In this document: positions 9,756 through 18,638 of the stretch, piece after piece
Layout: every line of letters starts with the position of its first letter
Position numbering within the stretch: the first letter of the stretch is position 1
DNA from: Foetidibacter luteolus
GTDB taxonomy: Bacteria > Bacteroidota > Bacteroidia > Chitinophagales > Chitinophagaceae
Assembly (NCBI RefSeq): GCF_009650435.1
Contig: NZ_VVIP01000095.1
Coordinates: 1-64,000, forward strand
Reading direction: 5' to 3'
Length of the DNA: 64,000 bases
Made by a program: the position numbers and the translations under genes
Notes under the pieces: generated by a model
The model's database searches: none
The model's input: only the letters and a program-made list of their open reading frames with translations
What the model was told of the DNA's origin: nothing

Positions 9756-10763
9756 TTACATTACAAGTACGGCGGCGCCTTCTATACCACCCTGCCTTAA
9801 ACGGTAAATGGCTTCGTTGGCTTTTTGCAGCGGGTATGTGGTTATGTGGGTATGTATTGGCACCGTAGGCGCAACAGCAAGAAAAGAGCGGCCATCGGCT
9901 CTTGTAAGATTGGCAACAGATTTTATCGATCTCTCTTGCCATAAGAGCTTATAGGGGAAAGATGGTATATCGCTCATATATATGCCTCCGCAGATAACCA
10001 TGCCACCTTTGCCCAGGTGCAGCAACGCTTGTGGAACAAGCTGCCCAACCGGCGCAAAAATAATAGCTGCATCCATTTTTTCGGGTGGACGTTGCGTTGA
10101 ATCCCCTGCCCATACAGCGCCAAGTTGCAGAGCAAATTTTTGAGAAATATCGTCACCAGGCCTGGTAAATGCAAATACTTGTTTATACTGGTGGCGGGCC
10201 AATTGTATAACAATGTGCGCCGCCGCCCCAAAACCATAAATGCCTATATTGACAGCCAGTTCCGGCACCATACAGTAAGAGCGGTAGCCAATAAGGCCCG
10301 CACAAAGTAAGGGCGCCCCCTGCGCATTTGCATACAAAGATGGTATAGCAAAACAGAAACGCTCATCGGCAACGGTATATTCAGCAAAACCTCCGTTAAG
10401 GGTATAGCCTGTAAAGCGGGCGTTATCGCAAAGATTTTCCTGACCGTTTAGACAATACCTGCAGCGCCCACATGTAAATCCTAACCAGGCCACACCAACT
10501 GTGTCACCAATATTAAAAGCAGTTACACCCGCACCGATTGCGGATACGATGCCAACAATTTCATGGCCTGGTATTAAAGGTTGCAGCGGATAAGCAAGTT
10601 CTCCGTCTATAATATGAAGGTCTGTCCTGCAAATTCCGCAGGCTGTCACTTTTATCTGTACCTGGCCTTGGCCTGCCACAGGTATAGCAACTTTCTTATA
10701 TACCAACTCTGTTGCTGGTTTTTCCAGCACCATTGCCCCCATTAAGTTGGTAATTTGCGCCAT
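9756..10763 (-). CDS. Zinc-dependent alcohol dehydrogenase (MDR superfamily)
   Basis: The protein has 335 residues. Catalytic zinc ligands are Cys42 (ACGICRTDLH), His67 and Glu68 (LIPGHEIVG). The structural zinc site is the four-Cys lobe CGRCRYCLNGQENLC. The NAD(P)-binding Rossmann region is near GIYGFGAAAHIVIQLAR. It probably oxidises or reduces small alcohols and aldehydes. Related enzymes with the NGGFAEYTVADERF segment are often placed with Usp and PpsA genes in stress or fermentative clusters. The next gene downstream is the exported protein at 9085, and upstream 53 nt away is the HdeD-like gene, so the two may be one operon. Confidence 0.92.
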   Translation of the reverse strand: MAQITNLMGAMVLEKPATELVYKKVAIPVAGQGQVQIKVTACGICRTDLHIIDGELAYPLQPLIPGHEIVGIVSAIGAGVTAFNIGDTVGVAWLGFTCGRCRYCLNGQENLCDNARFTGYTLNGGFAEYTVADERFCFAIPSLYANAQGAPLLCAGLIGYRSYCMVPELAVNIGIYGFGAAAHIVIQLARHQYKQVFAFTRPGDDISQKFALQLGAVWAGDSTQRPPEKMDAAIIFAPVGQLVPQALLHLGKGGMVICGGIYMSDIPSFPYKLLWQERSIKSVANLTRADGRSFLAVAPTVPIHTHITTYPLQKANEAIYRLRQGGIEGAAVLVM

Positions 10764-10816
10764 GGGTTTTTCTTTTACATGTGTGCCTGCACTACCATTG
10801 CAGCAGGCTTTGTTTG

Positions 10817-11386
10817 TTACAACCTGTAACGGATTTTAATATGCCTTAGCCTTATGGCAAGGTAGATAAAGAACAAGCCTGTAACTACCAGGAAAACGGT
10901 TATCCACAAAATAGTAGTTACCACACCCAGTACCGGCAAAACTGTTACAAGCACGGGAGAGAGGATGGTAAGCATAGCGCCTGCCACCAGCCACTCGCTT
11001 TCTGTTGCTTTCATCATATTAACGTCAGACAATTCCGCGAACAGGGTTACAATGCCGGCCAATATCCAAAACCCCAGCAGGAAGGGCCAGATAAAACTGG
11101 AGTAGCCCTGGTAAACGAGCAGGAATGCGCCGGCAACCATATCGGAAACACCTACCGCGAAATGCCATTTCCAGCGCTTTACAAACCCCCTTTTGGCAGC
11201 ACTGAAGGTTATTTTCCAAATTCCGGCGAGCAATGCAAGGAAACCAAACAGGTGTGCTACCGGCCACTGCCTGGTAAAAGGAAAGAACGCGATATAAACA
11301 CCTGAGACAATGAATAGCGCACCGGCGCACATAAACAGCGACCAATGCCTGCTGTCGTTTTTTATGAATGAAATATGGTATTTCAT
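10817..11386 (-). CDS. HdeD-family (DUF308) membrane protein
   Basis: From the ATG at 11386 (MKYHISFIKND) the protein has 189 residues. There are about six hydrophobic segments, including LFMCAGALFIVSGVYIAFF, VAHLFGFLALLAGIWKI, MVAGAFLLVYQGYSSFIWPFL and TTILWITVFLVVTGLFFIYLA. Alternating helices with the GxxxI/V pattern fit the HdeD/DUF308 family, linked in E. coli to acid resistance. An upstream in-frame ATG at 11464 would add 26 residues that do not look like a membrane protein start. It lies head-on upstream of the alcohol dehydrogenase on the same strand. Confidence 0.82.
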   Translation of the reverse strand: MKYHISFIKNDSRHWSLFMCAGALFIVSGVYIAFFPFTRQWPVAHLFGFLALLAGIWKITFSAAKRGFVKRWKWHFAVGVSDMVAGAFLLVYQGYSSFIWPFLLGFWILAGIVTLFAELSDVNMMKATESEWLVAGAMLTILSPVLVTVLPVLGVVTTILWITVFLVVTGLFFIYLAIRLRHIKIRYRL

Positions 11387-11513
11387 ATTCAATAATTTAG
11401 GTGGTGAAAATGCTGGGAACAATTTACCAACCGGTTGAAGTATATTTACTGACAACCGCCGCATGGTTGCATGACAATCATCATTATACAGCGGAATTGC
11501 ACGCCATTTTTAT

Positions 11514-11864
11514 ATGCTGCTAAACATCGACGACAGGGAAACAATTGCAGAAATGCAGGAAAGGTTCAACAACTCTTTCCCAAAGCTTTGGCTGGAGTTT
11601 TTTGATAAAGCCCACGGCTGGAACAAAGCTTCTGTTGAGCGGGATAAACTGGATCCCGGCCTCGTTATTGCACAAATAAGGCATAAGCATACTACGGGCA
11701 CTTTTCAAATTAAATCAACTGACAAGGCCGGTGAAATTGAACGGATATTCAAAAAAGTGTATGGCCTGTTTGTGCAGGTTTGCTATTACAAAAATGGCCG
11801 CTGGGTGGAGACGGAAGGTTTGGATGACTACACTTTGGCTGAATTATCTGCCATGGCTGAATAA
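11514..11864 (+). CDS. Small conserved-looking protein of unknown function
   Basis: The protein has 116 residues, soluble, with no signal peptide. It is rich in charged and aromatic residues (NNSFPKLWLEFFDKAHGWNK, QVCYYKNGRWVETEGLDDYTLAEL). I do not recognise the family. It is divergent from the HdeD-like gene, ends in a perfect hairpin terminator, and shares the stress-island context with usp, ppsA and the alcohol dehydrogenase. Its stop codon lies inside the first arm of the terminator. Confidence 0.75.
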   Translation: MLLNIDDRETIAEMQERFNNSFPKLWLEFFDKAHGWNKASVERDKLDPGLVIAQIRHKHTTGTFQIKSTDKAGEIERIFKKVYGLFVQVCYYKNGRWVETEGLDDYTLAELSAMAE

Positions 11865-11900
11865 AAGAGGCCCGCTGCTGTTGCAGCGGGCCTCTTTTAT
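11861..11900. terminator. Perfect 18-bp bidirectional hairpin terminator
   Basis: Two 18-nt arms (11861-11878 and 11883-11900) are exact reverse complements around a TGTT loop. The outer part of the stem is A-rich on the left and T-rich on the right, so it can end transcription from both directions. It lies between the convergent genes at 11514 (+) and yebC (-), and includes the stop codon of the first. Confidence 0.9.
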
Positions 11901-11931
11901 TCAGTATTAAACGCAATGGTATTTATGCTAA

Positions 11932-12654
11932 TTAGCCCATGTTGTGAAACACTTTACTCACGTCATCATCCTGCTCCAGCTTTTCTATCAGCTTGGAAAC
12001 ATCTTCCGCCTGGGCATCCGTTACCGGAACCGTGGTGGAAGGTATCCATTCCAGCTCTGCACTGATAGGTGTAATCCCTTTATCTTCCAGGGCTTTTTGC
12101 AGCTTGCCGAAATCAGTAAAAGCGCAACGCAATACTAAAACCGCATTGCCCTCATCATCCGCACTTTCACCCAGTTCTTCCAGGCCAAAATCAATCAGTT
12201 CAAATTCCAGTTCTTCCGTATTCAGTCCTTCCGGTTTCAATTTAAACACACCCATTTTCTTAAACTGGAAGCTTACACTGCCGCTGTTACCCAATGCGCC
12301 GCCGCCTTTATTAAAATGGCTTTTTACATTGGCCACGGTACGTACGTGGTTATCTGTCGCGGTTTCTACCAGCAGGGCCACACCATGCGGTGCATAACCT
12401 TCGTACAGTATTTCCTCGTAGTTAACCATTTCCTTGCCTTGCGCCCTTTTAATGGCCGCTTCCACACGATCCTTAGGCATACCTACGCTACGTGCATTCT
12501 GAAAACAACGCCGCAGTGCAGCATTGGTGCTAACATCCGGGCCACCTGCTTTAACGGCAATTACAATTTCCTTGCCTATGCGGGTAAACTGTTTGGCCAT
12601 TCTGTCCCACCGCGCAAACATGGTAGCTTTACGAACTTCAAAAATCCTTCCCAT
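11932..12654 (-). CDS. yebC: YebC/PmpR family protein
   Basis: The protein has 240 residues and all the YebC (TACO1) blocks: KQFTRIGKEIVIAVKAGGPD, NAARSVGMPKDRVEAAIKRA-like segment, YEEILYEGYAPHGVALLVE, NHVRTVANVKSHFNKGGGALG and the end WIPSTTVPVTD. The family was described as DNA-binding regulators; more recent work on relatives points to a role in translation of proline-rich stretches. The start MGRIFEVRKATMFARWDRMAK is the Bacteroidota variant. It is convergent with the gene at 11514. Confidence 0.95.
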   Translation of the reverse strand: MGRIFEVRKATMFARWDRMAKQFTRIGKEIVIAVKAGGPDVSTNAALRRCFQNARSVGMPKDRVEAAIKRAQGKEMVNYEEILYEGYAPHGVALLVETATDNHVRTVANVKSHFNKGGGALGNSGSVSFQFKKMGVFKLKPEGLNTEELEFELIDFGLEELGESADDEGNAVLVLRCAFTDFGKLQKALEDKGITPISAELEWIPSTTVPVTDAQAEDVSKLIEKLEQDDDVSKVFHNMG

Positions 12655-12704
12655 GGTATAGATTGTAGTTTATAGTATCCTGTGTATAATGCCCAACCGA
12701 AGCC

Positions 12705-12785
12705 GGTTGCTGCGGTACGCACTGCAGTACAAGAGTGCGACGCAACGGAAGCCAAATTCCTGTTCTGCCGCCGGGCCCATAATCT
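12705..12785 (+). repeat. Interspersed repeat family A, copy 1
   Basis: This contains the exact 20-mer core GTACAAGAGTGCGACGCAAC (from 12727), followed by GGAAGCC, TTCCTGTT and CCGGGCCCATAA. It lies between yebC and the amino acid permease gene. Confidence 0.8.
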
Positions 12786-12828
12786 TCATTATTTTCCCGC
12801 ACCGCAGGTGCCGGAAAATTTGTTTATA

Positions 12829-12879
12829 CTGCAGGATATATGTCTGGGACCCATAAGGTGGCAGACATACATCCTGCAG
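12829..12879. repeat. Large near-perfect inverted repeat (18-nt arms)
   Basis: Arm 1 is CTGCAGGATATATGTCTG (12829-12846) and arm 2 is CAGACATACATCCTGCAG (12862-12879). They pair at 17 of 18 positions around a 15-nt loop. There is no U tract next to it, so a simple terminator is unlikely. It sits just after a family A repeat. Confidence 0.75.
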
Positions 12880-12915
12880 CAAGGCCGCAAAATTAGGAGA
12901 ACGGGGTGAAAATAA

Positions 12916-12940
12916 AAAAGCCCCCGTTAAGAGGGCTTTT
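12916..12940 (-). terminator. Rho-independent terminator of the amino acid permease gene
   Basis: AAAAGCCC (12916-12923) pairs with GGGCTTTT (12933-12940). Read on the minus strand, the GC stem is followed by a run of T. It starts about 20 nt past the stop of the permease gene at 12960. Confidence 0.75.
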
Positions 12941-12959
12941 AAATATTTACAGCAGTGCA

Positions 12960-14597
12960 TTACTTTTTGGCCATCCTGCTGCCAAACAGAATTAAGTGGC
13001 CGGCGGCAAATACGGCAGATATTATCAGCAGGGTTTTGTCTTCGGCCCAGCCAACAGTTTGCTGGTGCCATAGACCTACAATTGCCAGCAATAAACAGAG
13101 TGCAATACCGGTGGTGTTAATTACACCCTTGCCAATACGCTTTTCTGTTTTGCCCCCCAATATGCTGTTTTTAAGGCCGTAATACGCATATATATCAAGA
13201 CCTATCAGCATCCACACCACCAGCCTTATCCATGTATCCGGTGGCAAAAATACCATCATAAATAAGCAGGTGCCTATGCCCAGCACCGGAACCAGCGGCA
13301 CCAGCGGTGTTTTAAAGGCACGTGGTGCATCTGGCATGTTTTTACGCATTACCATAACGCCTACGCACACAAGAATAAAAGCGAACAGGGTGCCTATGCT
13401 CGTCATTTCGCCCACCACCCTTGCAGGTACAAAGGCTGCAAACAAGCTTACAAACAGCAGGAACAACAGGTTGTTTTTAGACGGCGTTCTGTATTTGGGG
13501 TGTACGGCGCTGAACACTTTGGGAACCAGGCCGTCTTTACTCATACTGAAGAATACACGGCTCTGGCCCATAAGCATTACCAATATTACCGAAGCATAAC
13601 CCGCTAAAATAGCCACTACAATAGCACGGTTAAGCCAGGGATAATCAGGCTGCCATACGCCGGGCGAAGTTTCTTTACCCATGTGCTCAATAGCAACAGC
13701 TACGGGTGCAATACCATCCTGTCCGCGGAAGGTGGTGTAGCTGGTAACACCCGTCATAACGTGGGCAAATAATATATACAGCAAAGTACAAATGGCCAAT
13801 GAACCAAGAATGCCAATCGGCATATCCTTACGCGGATTTTTGGCCTCCTGGGCCGCTGTACTAACCGCGTCGAAACCGATGTAGGCAAAAAACACAATGG
13901 CCGCTGCACGAACGATACCGCTGAAGCCAAACTCGCCAAAAGTGCCGGTATTGTCGGGTATATAAGGTGAATAGTTACTGTTGTTAATATATTTCCACCC
14001 CAGGAAAATAAACACAATAACTACCGTTACTTTCAAACTAACAATAATAGCGTTAACGGTGGCACTTTCCTGTGTGCCTTTTATTAATAATAAGCTCATT
14101 ACAATTACAATAAAAACCGCTGGTAAATTGATGATACCCCCATCCCATGGCCCAGTCATGATAGCGGCAGGCAGGTGAATATCAAACCCTTCCAGGAATT
14201 TAACCAGGTACCTGCTCCAGCTAATGCTTACGGTGGCGGCGCCAACGGCATATTCAAGTACAAGGTCCCACCCTATTATCCAGGCAATAAACTCACCCAT
14301 AGTAGCGTACGAATACGTATAGGCGCTACCGGCAACGGGAATCATGGATGCGAACTCAGCATAACAAAGACCCGCAAAGCCGCAACCCAACGCTGCAATA
14401 ATAAATGAAATAGTGATAGCCGGACCAGCCTGGTTGGCCGCGGCGCCACCGGTAATAGAAAATAAACCGGCGCCAATGATAGCGCCAATACCCAGCGCCA
14501 CTAAAGAACCGGCGCCCAACGTTTTCTTAAGGCCCTTTTCAGATTCGGAGGCTTCAGACAATAAGATGCCCAAAGGTTTTTTGACGAATAAGCTCAT
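12960..14597 (-). CDS. APC-family amino acid permease
   Basis: The protein has 545 residues with about 12-14 transmembrane helices. The first contains the substrate-binding GIGAIIGAGLFSITGGAA motif typical of the cationic amino acid transporter (YfnA/CAT) group. Other typical blocks are YAEFASMIPVAGSAYTYSY, FFAYIGFDAVSTAAQEAKNP and MGQSRVFFSMSKDGLVP. It imports amino acids by proton or sodium symport; the substrate cannot be read. It has its own terminator at 12916 and is divergent from the dicarboxylate symporter at 14742. Confidence 0.93.
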   Translation of the reverse strand: MSLFVKKPLGILLSEASESEKGLKKTLGAGSLVALGIGAIIGAGLFSITGGAAANQAGPAITISFIIAALGCGFAGLCYAEFASMIPVAGSAYTYSYATMGEFIAWIIGWDLVLEYAVGAATVSISWSRYLVKFLEGFDIHLPAAIMTGPWDGGIINLPAVFIVIVMSLLLIKGTQESATVNAIIVSLKVTVVIVFIFLGWKYINNSNYSPYIPDNTGTFGEFGFSGIVRAAAIVFFAYIGFDAVSTAAQEAKNPRKDMPIGILGSLAICTLLYILFAHVMTGVTSYTTFRGQDGIAPVAVAIEHMGKETSPGVWQPDYPWLNRAIVVAILAGYASVILVMLMGQSRVFFSMSKDGLVPKVFSAVHPKYRTPSKNNLLFLLFVSLFAAFVPARVVGEMTSIGTLFAFILVCVGVMVMRKNMPDAPRAFKTPLVPLVPVLGIGTCLFMMVFLPPDTWIRLVVWMLIGLDIYAYYGLKNSILGGKTEKRIGKGVINTTGIALCLLLAIVGLWHQQTVGWAEDKTLLIISAVFAAGHLILFGSRMAKK

Positions 14598-14741
14598 ACT
14601 AATACTGTGGGGTTAAGTTTAAGTGAAAAATGTTGGCCACAAAATAGTGATTTATTCATTTCCTCCTAATGTTTTATTAACACCCGGCAGGTAACGGTAA
14701 CATATAAACATTATATTGCGGCAATTATATAACCTGCATGC

Positions 14742-15995
14742 ATGAAGGGCTCTAACAAACTTACCCTGTACATACTGATAGCAATGGTTTTGGGCGCTGT
14801 GGTTGGCATTACCATACATACGCAGGCATCGCCGGAATTTATTGCCTCTTTCTCCACCAATATCAAGCTGCTTACCACCATTTTTTTGCGCCTGGTGCAA
14901 ATGATTATAGCGCCGCTGGTTTTTTCAACACTGGTGGTGGGCATTGCCAAACTGGGCGATTTGAAAACAGTGGGGCGTGTGGGTGGCAAGGCCCTGCTTT
15001 GGTTTATATCCGCATCGCTGGCCAGCCTGCTGCTGGGCATGCTGCTGGTAAACCTGTTTAAACCTGGCGAAGGTATTGACCTTAGCCGCGCCGCTTCTTC
15101 ATCCATTAAAGAGCTTTCCGGCAACACACAATCTTTTACGCTGCAGAATTTTGTGGAGCACGTTTTTCCCAAAAGCCTGTTTCATGCCATGGCCGATAAC
15201 GAGATTTTGCAGATAGTTATCTTCTCCATCTTTTTCGGTGTGGCTACCGCGGCCCTGGGGGATAAAGCCAAAACGGTGGTAAAAGCGCTGGATGCGGTAT
15301 CCCACGTAATACTGCTGATGGTAAATTATGTAATGAAGTTTGCGCCCTATGGCGTATTTGGCGCCCTGGCAGCAGTAATTGCGGTTAACGGCTTCGATAT
15401 TTTTATTTTCTACTTTAAATACTTCCTTTACTTTCTTACCGGTATAGCACTGTTGTGGGTGGTGTTGCTGTTTGCAGGCTTTTTAATACTCAGGCAACGG
15501 TTACCCGCTTTGCTAAAGCATATTGTGCAGCCGCTGGTAATAGCTTTCAGTACTACCAGCAGCGAGGCCGTTTTTCCGCGCCTTACCGAAGAACTGGAAA
15601 AGTTTGGCTGCAAGGATAAGATTGTATCTTTTGTATTGCCGCTGGGCTATTCTTTTAACCTGGATGGCAGCATGATGTATATGACATTCGCCAGCATAGC
15701 CATTGCCCAGGCTTACGGCATACACCTGGATTATGGCACCCAGCTAACCATGTTGCTGGTGCTGATGCTTACCAGCAAAGGCATAGCCGGTGTGCCCCGT
15801 GCATCGCTGGTGGTGGTGCTGGCAACCTGCGCAATGTTCGATATTCCGCCGGAAGGCGTTGCGCTCATCCTGCCCATTGACCATTTTTGCGATATGTTCA
15901 GAACCGCCACCAATGTATTGGGCAATGCCCTTGCAACCAGTGTGGTGAGCAAATGGGAGGGCGCCCTGGAAGACCATGATGTTGAAGTGATTTAG
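14742..15995 (+). CDS. Dicarboxylate/amino acid:cation symporter (DAACS, GltP/DctA type)
   Basis: The protein has 417 residues with eight helices and two re-entrant loops. Signature blocks are the Ser-rich hairpin STTSSEAVFP, the LGYSFNLDGSMMYMTFASI segment, the SKGIAGVPRASLVVV loop, and IDHFCDMFRTATNVLGNALA near the end. The last is the conserved D-x-x-R-T-x-x-N binding motif. It imports glutamate, aspartate or C4-dicarboxylates with H+ or Na+. The ATG at 14742 (MKGSNKLTLYI) sits directly before the first helix. Confidence 0.95.
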   Translation: MKGSNKLTLYILIAMVLGAVVGITIHTQASPEFIASFSTNIKLLTTIFLRLVQMIIAPLVFSTLVVGIAKLGDLKTVGRVGGKALLWFISASLASLLLGMLLVNLFKPGEGIDLSRAASSSIKELSGNTQSFTLQNFVEHVFPKSLFHAMADNEILQIVIFSIFFGVATAALGDKAKTVVKALDAVSHVILLMVNYVMKFAPYGVFGALAAVIAVNGFDIFIFYFKYFLYFLTGIALLWVVLLFAGFLILRQRLPALLKHIVQPLVIAFSTTSSEAVFPRLTEELEKFGCKDKIVSFVLPLGYSFNLDGSMMYMTFASIAIAQAYGIHLDYGTQLTMLLVLMLTSKGIAGVPRASLVVVLATCAMFDIPPEGVALILPIDHFCDMFRTATNVLGNALATSVVSKWEGALEDHDVEVI

Positions 15996-16068
15996 TACCA
16001 ATACTTAAACATTCATTATCATTTCCGCAATTACAGCAACCCATTACTATTTCAAATATATTTGACGC

Positions 16069-16737
16069 ATGGAAAAAGGATTGATACAACAGTTTATTGA
16101 GTGGATTATTCACAATGGCGGATTATATGTATTACTGCTGGTAATTTATGCTGAAACGGGTTTATTGCTCGGCTTTTTCTTTCCTGGCGACAGCCTGCTG
16201 TTCGCCGCCGGTATTTATACAGACGAACTGGCAAAAGAATTTTTCGGCATGCATTACAGTGTTATCATTATACTGGTCATCATCGTTTCCATCCTGGGCA
16301 ACATGACGGGTTACTGGTTTGGCCGCAAAACGGGGCCTTTATTATACGAGCGTAAAGAAACCTGGCTGTTTAAACGAAAACACCTGATGCGTGCCCACGA
16401 TTTTTATGATCACTACGGCAAGGGCACTATTTTCCTGGCCAAGTTCCTCCCCATAATCCGCACTTTTGCGCCTATAGTGGCGGGCATCGTAAAAATGGAT
16501 AAAAAAACTTTTCACTTTTACAACGTACTTGGCAGCATTTGCTGGGTAAGTTCCATGATGCTGGGCGGCCACTTTTTACAAACATGGGTTGAAAAAAAAT
16601 GGGGCTACAGCCTTAAAGACCATATTGAAGCCATCACACTTATCATCATCTTAATTACCACATTACCTGTTTTGTACAAGTTATTCTTTGGCAAAAAGAA
16701 GATTGTACCCGTAGATGAGAATGCAGGAAAGAAATAA
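16069..16737 (+). CDS. DedA-family membrane protein
   Basis: The protein has 222 residues. It carries DedA motifs: ETGLLLGFFFPGDSLLFAAG, YWFGRKTGP and the second re-entrant segment FLAKFLPIIRTFAPIVAGI with its conserved Arg. The family acts in recycling undecaprenyl phosphate and in membrane homeostasis. The C terminus is lysine-rich (FGKKKIVPVDENAGKK). It follows the symporter by 73 nt on the same strand, but no functional link is evident. Confidence 0.93.
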   Translation: MEKGLIQQFIEWIIHNGGLYVLLLVIYAETGLLLGFFFPGDSLLFAAGIYTDELAKEFFGMHYSVIIILVIIVSILGNMTGYWFGRKTGPLLYERKETWLFKRKHLMRAHDFYDHYGKGTIFLAKFLPIIRTFAPIVAGIVKMDKKTFHFYNVLGSICWVSSMMLGGHFLQTWVEKKWGYSLKDHIEAITLIIILITTLPVLYKLFFGKKKIVPVDENAGKK

Positions 16738-16747
16738 GGAGAAGTTT

Positions 16748-16860
16748 AGGGCGCCTGCTAAAGCACCGGGCTTTCCGCTCATACTCCGCCACATGACCTA
16801 TGCTGCGAAGGCTTCACCGGAGTAACCGCTGCAATCCCTGGCGCGGGGTGTAACAGGCTG
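16748..16860 (+). repeat. Interspersed repeat family D, degenerate copy
   Basis: Fragments such as CACCGGGCTTTCCGCT, CTCCGCCAC, GCTTCACCGGAGT and CCGCTGCAATCCCT appear in the same order as in the copies at 44141 and 56422, but the sequence is diverged. Confidence 0.5.
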
Positions 16861-16977
16861 CTATTTTTGCAGGCAGGTTTTTTTAAGTACGAGTTACGAA
16901 GTAAGAAGTACTTTATGCAAAGCTTATCTTATTTATCAAGGCAAAGCAAGGTTAACGGGCTACCCCCACTCTCCTAT

Positions 16978-17024
16978 TCACCACTCACCATTCACCATTC
17001 ACCATTCGCCATTCACCATTCAGA
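16978..17024. repeat. Heptamer tandem repeat (CACCATT)n
   Basis: About six units of a 7-bp repeat, mostly CACCATT with CACTCAC and CGCCATT variants, end just before the stop codon of the amidohydrolase gene. Similar arrays occur at 25450 and 26890, all inside the minus-strand catabolic locus. Confidence 0.85.
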
Positions 17025-17025
17025 T

Positions 17026-18606
17026 TTACATTTCCCAAACCAGTTTGCCATCTACAAAAGTTTGTTGCACTGTTACAGTAGAAAGCTCCTGCGGAGAAAC
17101 GGTTAATGGATTCCTGTCAAGCAGAATAAAATCTGCCAGCTTACCAGGCTCAATGCTTCCATATTCATCCGTTGCAGATATAGCCGCGGCGTTGGATGTA
17201 TAGCAACGCAGTGCCTGCTCTACAGTAATAGCTTCCTGCCGGGCGATGACATCACCATCGCTGGTTGTACGGGTAACTGCCGACTGCACACCCATCAGCG
17301 GGTTAAAATCTTTTACTACCGGCGCATCGGAGGAGAGAGCTGCAAGAATACCATGCTGCAGAACAGATTTAACCGGGTAGCAATGATTAAGATAATCTTC
17401 ATCCAGGTATTTGATAAAGTTGCGGCCAAGCTCATGAAGAAAAATGGTTTGCATGGATGTAGCGATATGGTAAGCCTGCATATCCTGCAAATGCTTTTCC
17501 AGCGGCAGGCCAAGGTGTTCTATCCTTTTAATCTGTGCAGGAAAATCAGCATGTAACCGTTTATAAATATCAATCACAAACTCAATGGCCGCATCGCCAA
17601 TAGCGTGTGTGGCTACGCCAAGGCCTTTTTCCATAGCCTGCCGGCAAAGTTGTACATATTGTTCCTGTTGCAACCTTAGCACTCCCTGGTCGGTGGAGTT
17701 TTTGTAATGCCTGTTAAGCGCGGCGGTTTTACCACTAAGGCCACCGTCAGAAAAAAACTTAACCGTGTTTACCTGAAAAAAATCCGAATCAAATAGTTGC
17801 GGTATAGAATAAGGCTCTTCGCCCCCATCGGGCAAAATGATGGGCAACGCGTTCAGGCGAAAGCCAAGTTCCTGCGCTTTGTTCATTTCATGGTAAGCCT
17901 GCAACAGCAGCGGATCAACAGCAGGGTCTGTAGCGGCCGTGATGCCATAACGATAAAACTCATCCCTTGCGGCCTTCACCATGGTCTTCAATTGCTCTTT
18001 GCTGTAGGGCGGTATGTGGCTGGTGATTAAGCCCAAGGCTGTTTCAGAAAAAATACCGTTTGGTTTTCCGTTTTCATCCAGGTGCATTACGCCGCCTGTC
18101 GGCACAGTTGTAGAGGCAGTTATATTGGCCAGTTGCATGGCTTTGGTATTGGCCACAGCAATATGTGCACAGGTGCGGATGATATATACCGGTTTATGGC
18201 TGATCACCCTGTCAATATCCTGCGCTGTTGGCAGTTTACCACTTTTCCACAAGGCTTCATTAAAACCCCGGGCCGTAATCCATACTGCTTCCGGGTATTT
18301 TTCATTGTATTCTCCCAGCATTTCCAACATATCGTCCATACTGGCCACACCGCGTACATCCAGCATATAAGTTTCCAGGTTGCCCACTTTCCAGATATGG
18401 ATATGTGTATCATTAAAGCCCGGCATCAGGGTTTTCCCTTCCGCATCAATAACCTCTGCGGTGGAAGCTGCCAGTTGCTTCAATTCTTCATAACGGCCAA
18501 TGGCTTTTATCCTGTTACCTTCCGTTAACAATGCATCGCCCTGGCCTTTTTGAAAACCACTGTGAAAGGATAAAATGTTAGCGTTATAGATGAGGATGGA
18601 TGACAT
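17026..18606 (-). CDS. YtcJ-type metal-dependent amidohydrolase
   Basis: From the ATG at 18606 (MSSILIYNANIL) the protein has 526 residues. Metal-binding and active-site blocks of the amidohydrolase (imidazolonepropionase/YtcJ) group are visible: GFNDTHIHIWKV (HxH), FFSDGGLSGKTAALNRHY, GVATHAIGDAAIEFV and SSDAPVVKDFNPLMG. It probably hydrolyses an amide or N-acyl compound. It lies 32 nt downstream of a class III aminotransferase on the same strand, so it likely removes an acyl or amide group in the same amino compound pathway. An upstream start at 18630 would add 8 residues. Confidence 0.88.
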   Translation of the reverse strand: MSSILIYNANILSFHSGFQKGQGDALLTEGNRIKAIGRYEELKQLAASTAEVIDAEGKTLMPGFNDTHIHIWKVGNLETYMLDVRGVASMDDMLEMLGEYNEKYPEAVWITARGFNEALWKSGKLPTAQDIDRVISHKPVYIIRTCAHIAVANTKAMQLANITASTTVPTGGVMHLDENGKPNGIFSETALGLITSHIPPYSKEQLKTMVKAARDEFYRYGITAATDPAVDPLLLQAYHEMNKAQELGFRLNALPIILPDGGEEPYSIPQLFDSDFFQVNTVKFFSDGGLSGKTAALNRHYKNSTDQGVLRLQQEQYVQLCRQAMEKGLGVATHAIGDAAIEFVIDIYKRLHADFPAQIKRIEHLGLPLEKHLQDMQAYHIATSMQTIFLHELGRNFIKYLDEDYLNHCYPVKSVLQHGILAALSSDAPVVKDFNPLMGVQSAVTRTTSDGDVIARQEAITVEQALRCYTSNAAAISATDEYGSIEPGKLADFILLDRNPLTVSPQELSTVTVQQTFVDGKLVWEM

Positions 18607-18638
18607 TGAAAGATTATCTTTTGAACACATTAAAAAAT

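Noticed and set aside
16978..17024. Possible CRISPR or iteron array
   Set aside because: A pure 7-bp tandem repeat without spacers and without a replication gene nearby.
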